Shown here: in pieces, positions 41,916 to 51,233 of the stretch
How positions within the stretch are numbered: the first letter of the stretch is position 1
How the letters are laid out: each line of letters begins with the position of its first letter
NCBI GenBank assembly: GCA_002428045.1
Contig: DIZZ01000281.1
Location: 1-64,000 of the forward strand
Length of the DNA: 64,000 nt
Reading direction: 5' to 3'
Origin: Verrucomicrobia bacterium UBA6015
GTDB lineage: Bacteria; Verrucomicrobiota; Kiritimatiellia; UBA8416
The notes under the pieces: model-generated
What the model saw: the letters and a program-made list of their open reading frames with translations, nothing else
Database searches by the model: none
What the model was told of the DNA's origin: nothing
Position numbers and translations under genes: made by a program

Positions 41916-42440
41916 ATGAGAAGAACAAGTCGGGCAATGAGAATGACGAGCGCGATTACACTGGTTGCATATTTGTGTGCGTTCGGGCCTATACCCGTAG
42001 CGCAAGCCGAAGAAAGGATTCCAGTATCGGCGGGAACATTGGTCATGGTGAGGCCGACTGGCGTCGTTTCGGCGAGCACGAACAAAACCGGGGATACGGT
42101 TGAGTTTGTTGTTGTGCAAGACGTGAAAGTGAGTGATATGGTCGTGATCAAAGCCGGTGCACGTGCCCGCGGTCAAATCGCGTCCGCCCAAAAGGCAGGG
42201 TTTCTTGGTATACCTGGCCGGATTTCGGTTGAACTCCAGTCTGTCGAAACGGTTGATGGCTCAATGATTCCTGTTCGTGCATCAAAGTCGATGGATGGTG
42301 AAGACAAGATTATTATGGCGGTTGTACTGACGTTGATCTGTCTTCCATTCATCCTGATCAAGGGTGGCAATGCAGAGATGTCTTCGTCCACTACGTTTGA
42401 TGCGTTCACCCTGGGCACTGCTGACGTAACCATCAAGTAA
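41916..42440 (+). CDS. Small exported protein of unknown function
   Basis: A 174-aa protein with a signal peptide ending PVAQA and a compact beta-rich domain (TLVMVRPTGVVSASTNKTGDTVEFVVVQDVKV, then VIKAGARARGQI). One hydrophobic segment (IIMAVVLTLICLPFILI, about residues 131-147) follows. The pattern resembles uncharacterised envelope proteins with repeated G-D-x-V motifs; I do not recognise a function. AAAGGAAAGGAAC precedes the ATG. It ends the caspase-FGE/YidD gene block and is followed 37 bp later by a strong terminator. Confidence 0.7.
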   Translation: MRRTSRAMRMTSAITLVAYLCAFGPIPVAQAEERIPVSAGTLVMVRPTGVVSASTNKTGDTVEFVVVQDVKVSDMVVIKAGARARGQIASAQKAGFLGIPGRISVELQSVETVDGSMIPVRASKSMDGEDKIIMAVVLTLICLPFILIKGGNAEMSSSTTFDAFTLGTADVTIK

Positions 42441-42477
42441 GTGACATCCCTCCGTTTGGGTTCACATTCAATGGTTG

Positions 42478-42512
42478 GGGTTACCCAGTGTAAGCTGGGT
42501 AACCCTTTTTTT
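42478..42512 (+). terminator. Strong rho-independent terminator
   Basis: An 11-bp perfect stem GGGTTACCCAG / CTGGGTAACCC with a 6-base loop is followed directly by seven T residues. It ends the block of exported proteins that closes at 42440. Confidence 0.92.
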
Positions 42513-42585
42513 GAAAGACGACGAACGTTGGTCAATCGGGCATTGACCACTGGTCAAGCCGGGGGGATCGCGGTAGCGGTCGTGG

Positions 42586-42617
42586 TAGCCATACACGGCT
42601 TGGCACAGCTTCAACCC
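42586..42617. repeat. Dispersed degenerate repeat, copy 2
   Basis: The partner of 3017-3047, beginning TAGCCATACACGGCTTGGC. Both copies lie in intergenic DNA 40 kb apart. The substitutions between copies are almost all transitions. Confidence 0.45.
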
Positions 42618-42818
42618 CAAAAAAAGTATCGCGCTCGCGCCGCTCTGCTCGTATCCGCTTGCGTTCACAGTGAACCGCTAAAGATCTTACCCTCCTTTTT
42701 TCGCACGGGACCCAGGGTGGTCGGCTTGCCCGGAGGTCTTCGCCCTACCTGCCTTTGCATGGCCTCGTTGCTGCATTTTGGATGCTTGAAATGTAGGGTC
42801 GGTTGCGTTAGCGTATGA

Positions 42819-42841
42819 CGTCATGAATTTTATACATGACG
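42819..42841. repeat. Short inverted repeat
   Basis: CGTCATG (42819-42825) and CATGACG (42835-42841) with a 9-base AT-rich centre. This is a plausible regulator-binding palindrome or weak hairpin upstream of the lipid-kinase gene. Confidence 0.4.
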
Positions 42842-42912
42842 ACTCCGTGCTGGATGGGGAGCAGGCTCGGCAGCAACGCATCGAACAGCAGAAGTCCATT
42901 GGGCGGGACTGA
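42823..42912 (+). CDS. Possible 29-aa peptide
   Basis: A short frame MNFIHDDSVLDGEQARQQ... ending in GRD and TGA. It has an amphipathic, Gln-rich look, but no ribosome site. It may be a leader peptide or a remnant of a larger protein. Confidence 0.2.
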   Translation: MNFIHDDSVLDGEQARQQRIEQQKSIGRD

Positions 42913-43052
42913 TTCAGCGAGGGTTGCCAGAGCCGCATTCGCGCATTACCTGGCACAGGTTGATGTGCTAGGGGATCGTGGATGCCGGTCCGGCTTCCAG
43001 AAGCATATCATTCGTTGTGGCTCCTCTAGGTCTCAAGCGGAAAGGAATGGCG

Positions 43053-43964
43053 ATGCGTAAAGTGCGAGTACTGATAAATCCGAAGTCCGGGTTGCCGCGG
43101 GGCTTTTCGTCGCTCCGCCAGGCGCTGGATATGCATTGGGATGTGGCTGGCACCGAGCTGACCTATCAATTTACGCAAAGCAAGGAGGACGGGGTCGCCA
43201 AGGCTCAACGGGCGGTTACCGACGGTGTCAATATTATACTCGTTTCCGGAGGCGATGGGACCGTGAGTACGATCAGCCGCGTGCTGGTCGACACCGACGT
43301 GGCCCTCGGCGTGATTCCCACCGGCAGCGGAAACGGGTTTGCCCGGCATTTCGGAATCCCGCTGGCTCCGTCCAGAGCGGCCGAGGCATTGGTTCATGCC
43401 GAGGAGCGGCGAATTGATGTCGGTCTGGTCAACGGATTGCCGTTCTTTGTGACCTGCAGCATGGCCTGGGATGCCGCCTTCGTCCGGACCTTCGAGAAAT
43501 TCCCGATGCGCGGCATCCTGCCTTACGTTTTTGCAGGGGTGCAGGAGTTTTTTGATTACGAGCGCCAGGATATGGACGTAACCTTCGACGACGGGGAAAC
43601 GCTTCACCTGAAGAGCCCCATGATCATGACCGTGGCGAATCTGACGCAGTTTGGCGGCGGGGCCTTGATTGCGCCCCATGCAGAGGATGATGACGGAAAA
43701 CTGGAGTTTATCGGGGCCTTGCAGAAGGATTTCGCATTGCTGCTGGCCAATCTGGGTCGCCTTTTCAATGGGTCGGTAAGCCAGATCCCGCGGTTGGTCA
43801 CGCGCAGTTCCTCACGCATGACCATTGAGCGTCCGAAGGCGGCCGCGATCCAGGTCGATGGAGAAATGGTTGAAGCGCCACAACGGCTGGATATCGTGGT
43901 TAAGCCGTTTGCGCTGCGGGTCCTAGTGCCGCGGAAATACGGAAAAAACGACGACAGGGGGTAA
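43053..43964 (+). CDS. Diacylglycerol kinase family lipid kinase
   Basis: A 303-aa DAGK/YegS-BmrU-type kinase. It has VRVLINPKSG at the N-terminus, the nucleotide motif VSGGDGTVSTISRVL, and the PTGSGNGFARHFGIP loop. The C-terminal beta domain ends with AAAIQVDGEMVEAP. It would phosphorylate a lipid such as diacylglycerol or a related membrane alcohol on the cytoplasmic face. ATG 43053 has the better spacing to GGAAAGGA (43039-43046); ATG 43047 is a close alternative. The next gene starts 4 bp after its stop, so they are co-transcribed. Confidence 0.92.
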   Translation: MRKVRVLINPKSGLPRGFSSLRQALDMHWDVAGTELTYQFTQSKEDGVAKAQRAVTDGVNIILVSGGDGTVSTISRVLVDTDVALGVIPTGSGNGFARHFGIPLAPSRAAEALVHAEERRIDVGLVNGLPFFVTCSMAWDAAFVRTFEKFPMRGILPYVFAGVQEFFDYERQDMDVTFDDGETLHLKSPMIMTVANLTQFGGGALIAPHAEDDDGKLEFIGALQKDFALLLANLGRLFNGSVSQIPRLVTRSSSRMTIERPKAAAIQVDGEMVEAPQRLDIVVKPFALRVLVPRKYGKNDDRG

Positions 43965-43968
43965 TGGC

Positions 43969-44694
43969 ATGCGGATGGTGCTTTACAATATGCGGTATGG
44001 AACCGGCGGCGGCTTTCGTCTGCCCTGGCAGGGATATCTGCGGCAAACGGGATCGAATGTGGATGTGATCGCCAGCTTCCTGCAGGGGCTGAATCCGGAT
44101 ATCGTGGGGTTGGTCGAGGTGGATGCCGGCTCCTTCCGCCATCGCAGCAGCCAGGCGGCGCGAATTGCCGAGCGGCTCGGTCATTACCATGCCTACATGT
44201 CAAAATATCATGCCGATTCGCTGATCAACCGGATTCCGGTATTGAACCGGCAGGGGAATGCATTCCTGACGCGGGACACGATCAAGCAACAGCAATTCCA
44301 CTACTTCGACAAAGGGGTCAAACGCCTCGTGATCGAACTGGAACTGGAATCGCTGACCGTCTTTCTTGTGCATCTTTCGCTCAAATTCCGGATCCGGCAT
44401 CATCAATTGCAGCAGCTTTATGCCATGGTCAAGACCACGCGCAAACCGCACATCGTAGCCGGCGATTTCAACCCCTTGTGGGGGGATCACGAAACGGCGC
44501 TCTTCCTCGGGGCGACGGGGCTGGTAAGTGCCAACAGGTCGGGGCAGGCGACGTTTCCAAGCTGGAAGCCCAAACGGCAGCTTGACTTCCTTTTTCACAG
44601 CCCGGAGGTCAAGGTCCAGCATTTCGAGATTCCGGCGGTGCCCTATTCGGACCACCTGCCCCTCGTCTGCGACTTCACCGTCAGTGCATCCTAG
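43969..44694 (+). CDS. Endonuclease/exonuclease/phosphatase (EEP) family protein
   Basis: A 241-aa EEP-fold hydrolase: N-terminal YNMRYGTGGGF, VGLVEVDAGSFRH (metal Glu), HIVAGDFNPLWG, and the terminal SDHLPLVCDF His. The family includes nucleases and phosphodiesterases acting on lipids such as sphingomyelin or inositol phosphates. No signal peptide is visible. It lies 4 bp after a lipid kinase gene, so a lipid-phosphate role is possible; that is inference. It ends by overlapping the stop of pheA on the opposite strand by 4 bp. Confidence 0.85.
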   Translation: MRMVLYNMRYGTGGGFRLPWQGYLRQTGSNVDVIASFLQGLNPDIVGLVEVDAGSFRHRSSQAARIAERLGHYHAYMSKYHADSLINRIPVLNRQGNAFLTRDTIKQQQFHYFDKGVKRLVIELELESLTVFLVHLSLKFRIRHHQLQQLYAMVKTTRKPHIVAGDFNPLWGDHETALFLGATGLVSANRSGQATFPSWKPKRQLDFLFHSPEVKVQHFEIPAVPYSDHLPLVCDFTVSAS

Positions 44695-45518
44695 GATTTA
44701 TAGGTCTTGTGGCAGGGGTAGGACCCGCAAATGCGCATGCTGACGCAATCCTTGGCGGCGCTTTCGAGGGCGCGCCGGACTCCGTCGGATGCAGCCGCCC
44801 CATCCAGGTCGACCAGGAATGCGTATTCCTGACGCACCCCACGGATCGGGCGTGACACCAGACGGGAAAGGTTGATCCCTTCGGTATGCAGAAGTCCAAG
44901 GAATTGGTAAAGGCTGCCGGGTCGATTCTGCAGGCGTATGGCCAAGGTCGTCTTGACGCTGTCCGCAGGGATGTCCCTTTTGCCCGTCACCACGATGAAC
45001 GTGGTGATGTTGGGAATATCCGAGGCGACGGGGAAATGCAGGATATCGAGGCCGAACTGCGTTGCCAGATTGCGGGAGGCGAGGGCGGCGGCATGCAGGT
45101 CGGCGGCCGCCATGGCGGCGGCCGCCGCCGTGCTGGCCGCCTCGCGTTTCTCGACCCCCTTGAGGTTCTTGGCGATCCATGGTGAACAGTGGATAAGCGG
45201 TACAAAATGCGAGTATAAGCGTTTGACAGGGAATCCTTTGTGTCCGAGATGAGCCAGTTTTACGTCAAGCGAGAGTTCTCCGACGATGTGAATGACCGGT
45301 TTATTATCCAGAAGAATATCGATCGTCTCATTGATCGCTCCGCCGGAAGAGTTCTCGATCGGGATAACGCCGAGCGTCCCCTTGTTCTTGGCGACGAAGG
45401 TGCAGACATCCAGAATGCTGGACAGCGGAATCATGTGGGCCTTGCCGAAACGTTTTCGGGCAACCAAATGAGAATAGGTTCCGAGCGGGCCTAGGAACGC
45501 GACGGTTTGCTGGGTCAT
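44691..45518 (-). CDS. pheA: Prephenate dehydratase
   Basis: A 275-aa enzyme of phenylalanine biosynthesis. It has AFLGPLGTYSHLVARKRFG at the N-terminus, GVIPIENSSGGAINETID, and a C-terminal ACT domain beginning TLAIRLQNRPGSLYQFLGLLH, with SRLVSRPIRG matching the conserved ESRP loop. The ACT domain should give feedback inhibition by phenylalanine. No chorismate-mutase domain is fused. An Ala-rich segment (STAAAAAMAAADLHAAALA) lies in the middle. GGAG lies close upstream of the ATG. Confidence 0.93.
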   Translation of the reverse strand: MTQQTVAFLGPLGTYSHLVARKRFGKAHMIPLSSILDVCTFVAKNKGTLGVIPIENSSGGAINETIDILLDNKPVIHIVGELSLDVKLAHLGHKGFPVKRLYSHFVPLIHCSPWIAKNLKGVEKREAASTAAAAAMAAADLHAAALASRNLATQFGLDILHFPVASDIPNITTFIVVTGKRDIPADSVKTTLAIRLQNRPGSLYQFLGLLHTEGINLSRLVSRPIRGVRQEYAFLVDLDGAAASDGVRRALESAAKDCVSMRICGSYPCHKTYKS

Positions 45519-45615
45519 AGATCTCCATCTTTTTATTTGCCTGAAACAACCATGGGTAATCTACACAACGCCGTGGGCTTTGGCAAAAATAATCCGAATC
45601 TTATTAAAGGCTTGA

Positions 45616-46713
<1,098 letters not shown>

Positions 46714-46813
46714 CGCGTGCTCGCTTTCATAAACTCAAACTCCTTTTGCTTCCCTATCAAGGGGCTTACAGAGGCTGGGCGTTATCTCCACGCGAGTGGA
46801 GGGCGCATCGGTT

Positions 46814-47671
46814 ATGTCAGGGATTTGGGGTTTGAGAGAGAAGCGCTTAATAATCTGGGGACTGGTGCTGGCGGTTGTGGTTCTGCTCAATCTTCCGGCG
46901 CCTGCGGCTTGGCGTGTGTCGGCGGAATGTCGCGATTCCATCGGCCCCTTCCAGAATGTCTTTTCCCTTCTGGTGGTTCGAACCGGGCAATGGGTATCGC
47001 GGATCGGGCGTACCCAGCGTATCCTGGAGGAAAAACAACAACTGGAAGTTCGCATCGCCACGCTGGAGCATCGGCTGCGACGACTTGAACGCTTCGAAAT
47101 CGAAAATGAAACCCTGCGCCGCCAACTCGGTTTTTCCATTCTCTCTCCGCATAAGCTACTGCTTTGCGAAGTCATTTCCCGCGGGGATCTGAGTGGCTGG
47201 TGGGAGACCGTCCGGCTGAATAAGGGGCTGGCTGATGGGGTCGCCTCGGGAATGGCGGTGATCAATGACGAAGGCTTGGTCGGACGGACCATCGGCGTCA
47301 CGGCCCGCACCTGTGATGTCCTGTTGATCACCGACCCGAATTGCAAGGTGGCCTGCGAAACCGCCAATAGCGGGGCCTTCGGGATTATGCGAGGGATGGG
47401 TGCCCGGCTCATTGGACGTGCGGCGATGGAGTTGCTTTCACCAGCCAATCCGGTGGAACTTAACTATATTTCGACCACGCATGCGATCCAGGAGGGGGAT
47501 GTCGTGCTCACGTCGGGTTTGGGGAGCGTCTTCCCTGCAGGGCTTCCCGTGGGACGGGTCGGGGGCGTTCGTATGCATTCCTCCGGCCTGTACCGTCAAG
47601 CGGATGTGGTGCCCTCGGCTAGTCTGGTCTCTTTTCGGTATGCCTTTGTGGTGATGGAGCAAAAACAATGA
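46814..47671 (+). CDS. mreC: Cell shape protein MreC
   Basis: A 285-aa bitopic protein: short cytoplasmic start, one membrane helix (LIIWGLVLAVVVLLNLPAP), a coiled-coil (RILEEKQQLEVRIATLEHRLRR region) and the periplasmic beta domain with VINDEGLVGRTIGV. It links MreB to the PBP2-RodA synthase. ATG 46814 follows GGAGGG at a suitable distance; a GTG at 46796 is less likely. The stop overlaps the mreD start (ATGA). Confidence 0.92.
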   Translation: MSGIWGLREKRLIIWGLVLAVVVLLNLPAPAAWRVSAECRDSIGPFQNVFSLLVVRTGQWVSRIGRTQRILEEKQQLEVRIATLEHRLRRLERFEIENETLRRQLGFSILSPHKLLLCEVISRGDLSGWWETVRLNKGLADGVASGMAVINDEGLVGRTIGVTARTCDVLLITDPNCKVACETANSGAFGIMRGMGARLIGRAAMELLSPANPVELNYISTTHAIQEGDVVLTSGLGSVFPAGLPVGRVGGVRMHSSGLYRQADVVPSASLVSFRYAFVVMEQKQ

Positions 47672-48189
47672 TGTTTGGCATGTTAATGGGGATTTCGATG
47701 CTGGTTGCCCTGCTGCTGCAGGCGCACTTGCCAGGAATCACGCTGTTGGGGGGGGCACGCTGGCCGGTATTGTGCAGCCTCGTGCTGTATTACGCCCTCA
47801 ATCATCATGGGGTTGCCGGTGCGGTCTGTGCGTTTGCCTGCGGCCTGCTGATCGATTCATTGAGTCTGGTGCCGCTGGGGTATTCCGGTTTGCTCTTGTG
47901 TCTGATGGCCCTGTCCGCCGGTGCCTGTCGCAAGCATGTGCTCCCCGAAGCGATGGTGACGGCGTCTGTTTTCGGCGGATTAGGTGCCGGGCTCTATGCC
48001 TTGTTGCTTTATGCGATGCTTGCCAACCAAGGCGTGCAGGGGGTATCCCTGGGTGTCGTGGTCGCGCGGATTGCTGGCAGTGGGGTGCTCGGTGCCATCA
48101 CGGCGCCACCGGTCTTTTTTGTGCTTGCGCGGTTGCATCGGGCGCTGGAGCTGGGAGATAAGGAGGCTCAACACCGTGTCAACGCGTGA
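47668..48189 (+). CDS. mreD: Rod shape-determining protein MreD
   Basis: A 173-aa protein made almost wholly of membrane helices (e.g. LMGISMLVALLLQAHLPGIT, GAVCAFACGLLIDSLSLVPL with the conserved GLLxD pattern). The position between mreC and the PBP2 gene, and overlaps with both (4 bp and 14 bp), support the assignment, since MreD sequences are poorly conserved. Confidence 0.88.
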   Translation: MMFGMLMGISMLVALLLQAHLPGITLLGGARWPVLCSLVLYYALNHHGVAGAVCAFACGLLIDSLSLVPLGYSGLLLCLMALSAGACRKHVLPEAMVTASVFGGLGAGLYALLLYAMLANQGVQGVSLGVVVARIAGSGVLGAITAPPVFFVLARLHRALELGDKEAQHRVNA

Positions 48190-50011
48190 ACGAACCGACG
48201 TTATCCACCTGCGTATCCGCCTGTTGTTGACCGGGATGCTTCTCGCGTTTGGCTTGCTTTGCATCCATCTCTGGCGGATTCAAGTGCTGCGCAGCTCGGA
48301 GTTCAGTAGCAGTCTGGATCGCCAGAGCATCCGGCGGGTGCGGTTACCCGGAATCCGCGGCCGTATCTTCGATCGGGCCGGGCGTTGCCTGGCCGACAAC
48401 CAGCCGCAGTATTGTCTGGCGATCTATACCGAGGAATTGCGTCAGCGGGGGCGCTGGTCGCGGACGATTGACAAGGTTGATGAAGTGGTGAACGAGATGT
48501 CGCAGATTCTGGGCATTCCGCGGCAGGTTACCAAGGATGATATTGCCCAGCACGTCCAGCGGCGTCTGCCTTTGCCGTTTCTGGCCTGGCGCGGTCTGGA
48601 TGAGCGGGCGCTTGCCCGTTGGGCAGAGAATGATCGAAGGGTGCCCGGCGTAGATGTCTATGTTGAACCGGTCCGGGTCTATCCCTTTGGTGCCAGCGCC
48701 GCTCATGTGATCGGGTATGTCGGACGTTCCAATCCGTCCGCCAGCACGGAGGATAACCCATATCATTATTATTTGCCGGAGATGGAGGGGAAGGGGGGGG
48801 TTGAGAAAACGGCGGATGGGCGATTACGGGGACGTGCCGGAGGGCGTCTGATCCGCGTTGATGCCTCCGGGTTCAAGCATGACGAGACCGGGGATCTTCA
48901 ACCGAACTCGGGGCAGGATGTCAGGCTGACGCTGGATATCGAGGTTCAAGGCATGGCCGAGGAGATCCTGGGCGAGAGACTGGGGGCTGTCGTCGTGCTG
49001 GATCCTCGGAATGGCGATGTCCTCGCCCTAGCCAGTACGCCGCGTTTTGATGTCACCGCCCTGCAATCGCAGAAGGCGTGGCAGGCACTGCTCGCGGACA
49101 CTCGACGTCCCCTGATGAACCGGGCGATTGCGGGGCAGTATCCCCCCGGCAGTATATTCAAGCCCCTCGTGGCGCTGACGGCGCTGATCAGCGGTCGCGT
49201 GAATTCCTCGACCGTGATCTCTTGTACCGGGGTACATACCATCGGGCGGCATGAGATCAACTGCTGGTCCAAGCGCGGGCATGGGGATCTTTCAATGCGC
49301 AAGGCGCTAGAGCAATCCTGCAACCCATTTTTTATCGAATGCGGGTTACGTTCCGAATACCGGCGGCTTTATCACATGGCCGACTCCGTGGGTTTTGGCC
49401 GTCGCACCGGTATTGAACTGGAGGGCGAGGCGACGGGGCTGTTGCCGGATGACGAGTGGAAGCGTCGGGAGCGTCGGGATGCCTGGCGTCCTGGCGATAC
49501 GGCCAATGTATCGATCGGGCAAGGGGCGCTACTGGTGACCCCCCTGCAAATGGCCATGTTCACAGGAGCACTGGCCAATGGTGGGGGTGTCTATCGCCCG
49601 CGCCTGTGGCATGGCGAGGTGCAACGCGGCGAGCTTTTGCAGCAGATGGCGTGGGGCGCGGAGGATCTCGATCTGGTTCGCGGCGGAATGCATGATGTCA
49701 TCCACGCCGAGACAGGGACGGGGAAGCGGGCGCTCGTTGACGGGGTCGTCATGGCGGGAAAAACGGGTACGGCGCAGTATGGCAACGGGTTGAAACATGC
49801 GTGGATGATTCTTTTCGCGCCGTTTGAATCCCCTCGCTATGCCGTGGCGATGGTGGTTGAGAATGCGGTTTCGGGAGGCATTACGGTGGCCCCGCTCATG
49901 CGGGAACTGATGCAGCGGATCCTGATTCGTGACGGGGTGCTTTTGCCGGTGCCTGGAGAGCCGGGTGGAATGGATCTTGAATTGATCGAGGGCGAGGCCG
50001 ATGCGGGATAA
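48176..50011 (+). CDS. mrdA: Penicillin-binding protein 2 (elongasome transpeptidase)
   Basis: A 611-aa class B PBP. It has an N-terminal membrane helix (RLLLTGMLLAFGLLCIHLW), the PBP dimerisation domain (RRVRLPGIRGRIFDRAGRCL), and the transpeptidase domain with active-site Ser in YPPGSIFKPLVAL (SxxK), SCN in LEQSCNPFFIE and KTGTAQYG. It cross-links new lateral peptidoglycan with RodA. The start is GTG 48176, supported by AAGGAGG 8 bp upstream, and lies inside the mreD end. Confidence 0.95.
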   Translation: MSTRERTDVIHLRIRLLLTGMLLAFGLLCIHLWRIQVLRSSEFSSSLDRQSIRRVRLPGIRGRIFDRAGRCLADNQPQYCLAIYTEELRQRGRWSRTIDKVDEVVNEMSQILGIPRQVTKDDIAQHVQRRLPLPFLAWRGLDERALARWAENDRRVPGVDVYVEPVRVYPFGASAAHVIGYVGRSNPSASTEDNPYHYYLPEMEGKGGVEKTADGRLRGRAGGRLIRVDASGFKHDETGDLQPNSGQDVRLTLDIEVQGMAEEILGERLGAVVVLDPRNGDVLALASTPRFDVTALQSQKAWQALLADTRRPLMNRAIAGQYPPGSIFKPLVALTALISGRVNSSTVISCTGVHTIGRHEINCWSKRGHGDLSMRKALEQSCNPFFIECGLRSEYRRLYHMADSVGFGRRTGIELEGEATGLLPDDEWKRRERRDAWRPGDTANVSIGQGALLVTPLQMAMFTGALANGGGVYRPRLWHGEVQRGELLQQMAWGAEDLDLVRGGMHDVIHAETGTGKRALVDGVVMAGKTGTAQYGNGLKHAWMILFAPFESPRYAVAMVVENAVSGGITVAPLMRELMQRILIRDGVLLPVPGEPGGMDLELIEGEADAG

Positions 50012-51203
50012 ACTCATAGCAGGATGGGCGTTGTTTCGTAAATCCAACTGGCTGCTGACTGCGGTGGTTGCGGCCTTGCTGCTGCTTGGTGTCCTGTTCG
50101 TCTACAGCGCCTGCTACATCAGCGAGGAGCATGAGGTCAAGCCGTTGTATCTGAAGCAGTTGCTGTGGGTCGCGATGGGGGCGTTTTGTTATGTTTCCTT
50201 TGCCATCATGGATTTTCACCAACTCAAGAAATACATGTGGGGCATCTATGTTGGCTCCCTCGCCTTGTTGGTAATGGTTCTCTTGTTTGGCCAGACGATT
50301 TACGGAGCCAGGCGTTGGTTGCTGTTTTTCGGTAATCTTATCAGTATCCAGCCGTCGGAGTTTGCCAAGTTATCCACGATTGTACTACTGGCTGGGCGGC
50401 TTGGCGATCCGGGGGTGCAGGTGCATCGACCGGCGGAAATCGTGAGAACGCTGCTTTTGATGGCACTGCCGGCGGGGTTGATCATGATGCAGCCGGACCT
50501 GGGCACGGCCATGGTGTTTGTGCCTGCGTCGTTGGTGCTGATGTTTGTGGCCGGAGTGCCATTTCGGTATGTCGGGGGGTTGGTCGGTGCGGGGGTTTGC
50601 ATGGTGGCGTTCGTGCTGACCACCATGTACCTGCCTGCCAAGCTGGGGGCTGGTGAACCACTGCAGGAGCGGATCGCCTCGATGTCGGGGCTGACGGATT
50701 ACCAGCGAGGCCGGATCGAAGTCTTCTTTAATCCGGCCAAGGATCCGCTCGGTGCCGGGTGGAACAAGCGGCAATCGGAAATTGCCGTAGGTTCCGGGGG
50801 ATTGCGAGGGAAGGGGTATTTGCGGGGAATTCAGAATATCCTGGGCTTCCTGCCACGTTCCGTGGCACCGACGGACTTCATCTATTCGGTGATTGCCGAG
50901 GAAACGGGGTTCATGGGGTCGGTGGTCGTGCTGCTGCTTTTCTCCTCCGTGATTACGTTGGGGATGCTGATTGCACTGCGCACGCTGGATCCGTTCGGTC
51001 GGCTGCTGTGCGCAGGGGTGACGGTGATGTTTTTCTTTCATGTGTTCATCAATGTGGCAATGACGGTCGGGCTCATGCCCATCACGGGAATACCATTGCC
51101 GCTGCTGAGCTATGGGGGGTCGTTTATGATCGTTATGATGTCGTCGCTCGGCATCATGCAAAGTGTGTATATCCGGTGTGATCGGCGGGCGTCCTATCAG
51201 TAG
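50001..51203 (+). CDS. rodA: Peptidoglycan glycosyltransferase RodA
   Basis: A 400-aa SEDS polymerase with about 10 membrane helices. It contains FVYSACYISEEH, YGARRWLLFFGNLISIQPSEFAKL, MMQPDLGTAMVF and the late AMTVGLMPITGIPLPLLSYGG signature with the PLLSYGG loop. It pairs with PBP2, whose gene overlaps its start by 11 bp. The ATG at 50001 has GAGGGCGAGG upstream. Confidence 0.95.
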   Translation: MRDKLIAGWALFRKSNWLLTAVVAALLLLGVLFVYSACYISEEHEVKPLYLKQLLWVAMGAFCYVSFAIMDFHQLKKYMWGIYVGSLALLVMVLLFGQTIYGARRWLLFFGNLISIQPSEFAKLSTIVLLAGRLGDPGVQVHRPAEIVRTLLLMALPAGLIMMQPDLGTAMVFVPASLVLMFVAGVPFRYVGGLVGAGVCMVAFVLTTMYLPAKLGAGEPLQERIASMSGLTDYQRGRIEVFFNPAKDPLGAGWNKRQSEIAVGSGGLRGKGYLRGIQNILGFLPRSVAPTDFIYSVIAEETGFMGSVVVLLLFSSVITLGMLIALRTLDPFGRLLCAGVTVMFFFHVFINVAMTVGLMPITGIPLPLLSYGGSFMIVMMSSLGIMQSVYIRCDRRASYQ

Positions 51204-51233
51204 CCGGATATTTTTGAAGGGAAGGGGAACGTT

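Larger units (their letters stand above)
42441..43052. other. Gene-poor interval
   Basis: About 610 bp. It holds a strong terminator (42478-42512), a dispersed repeat copy (42586-42617), an inverted repeat (42819-42841) and a short frame (42823-42912). The rest shows no supported gene. Confidence 0.5.

Noticed and set aside
3017..42617. Transposon ends formed by the two degenerate repeats
   Set aside because: They are 40 kb apart, not inverted relative to each other, and no transposase lies between or beside them.
42687..42956. 89-aa minus-strand frame in the gene-poor interval
   Set aside because: Composition is low-complexity and no ribosome site or family is visible.
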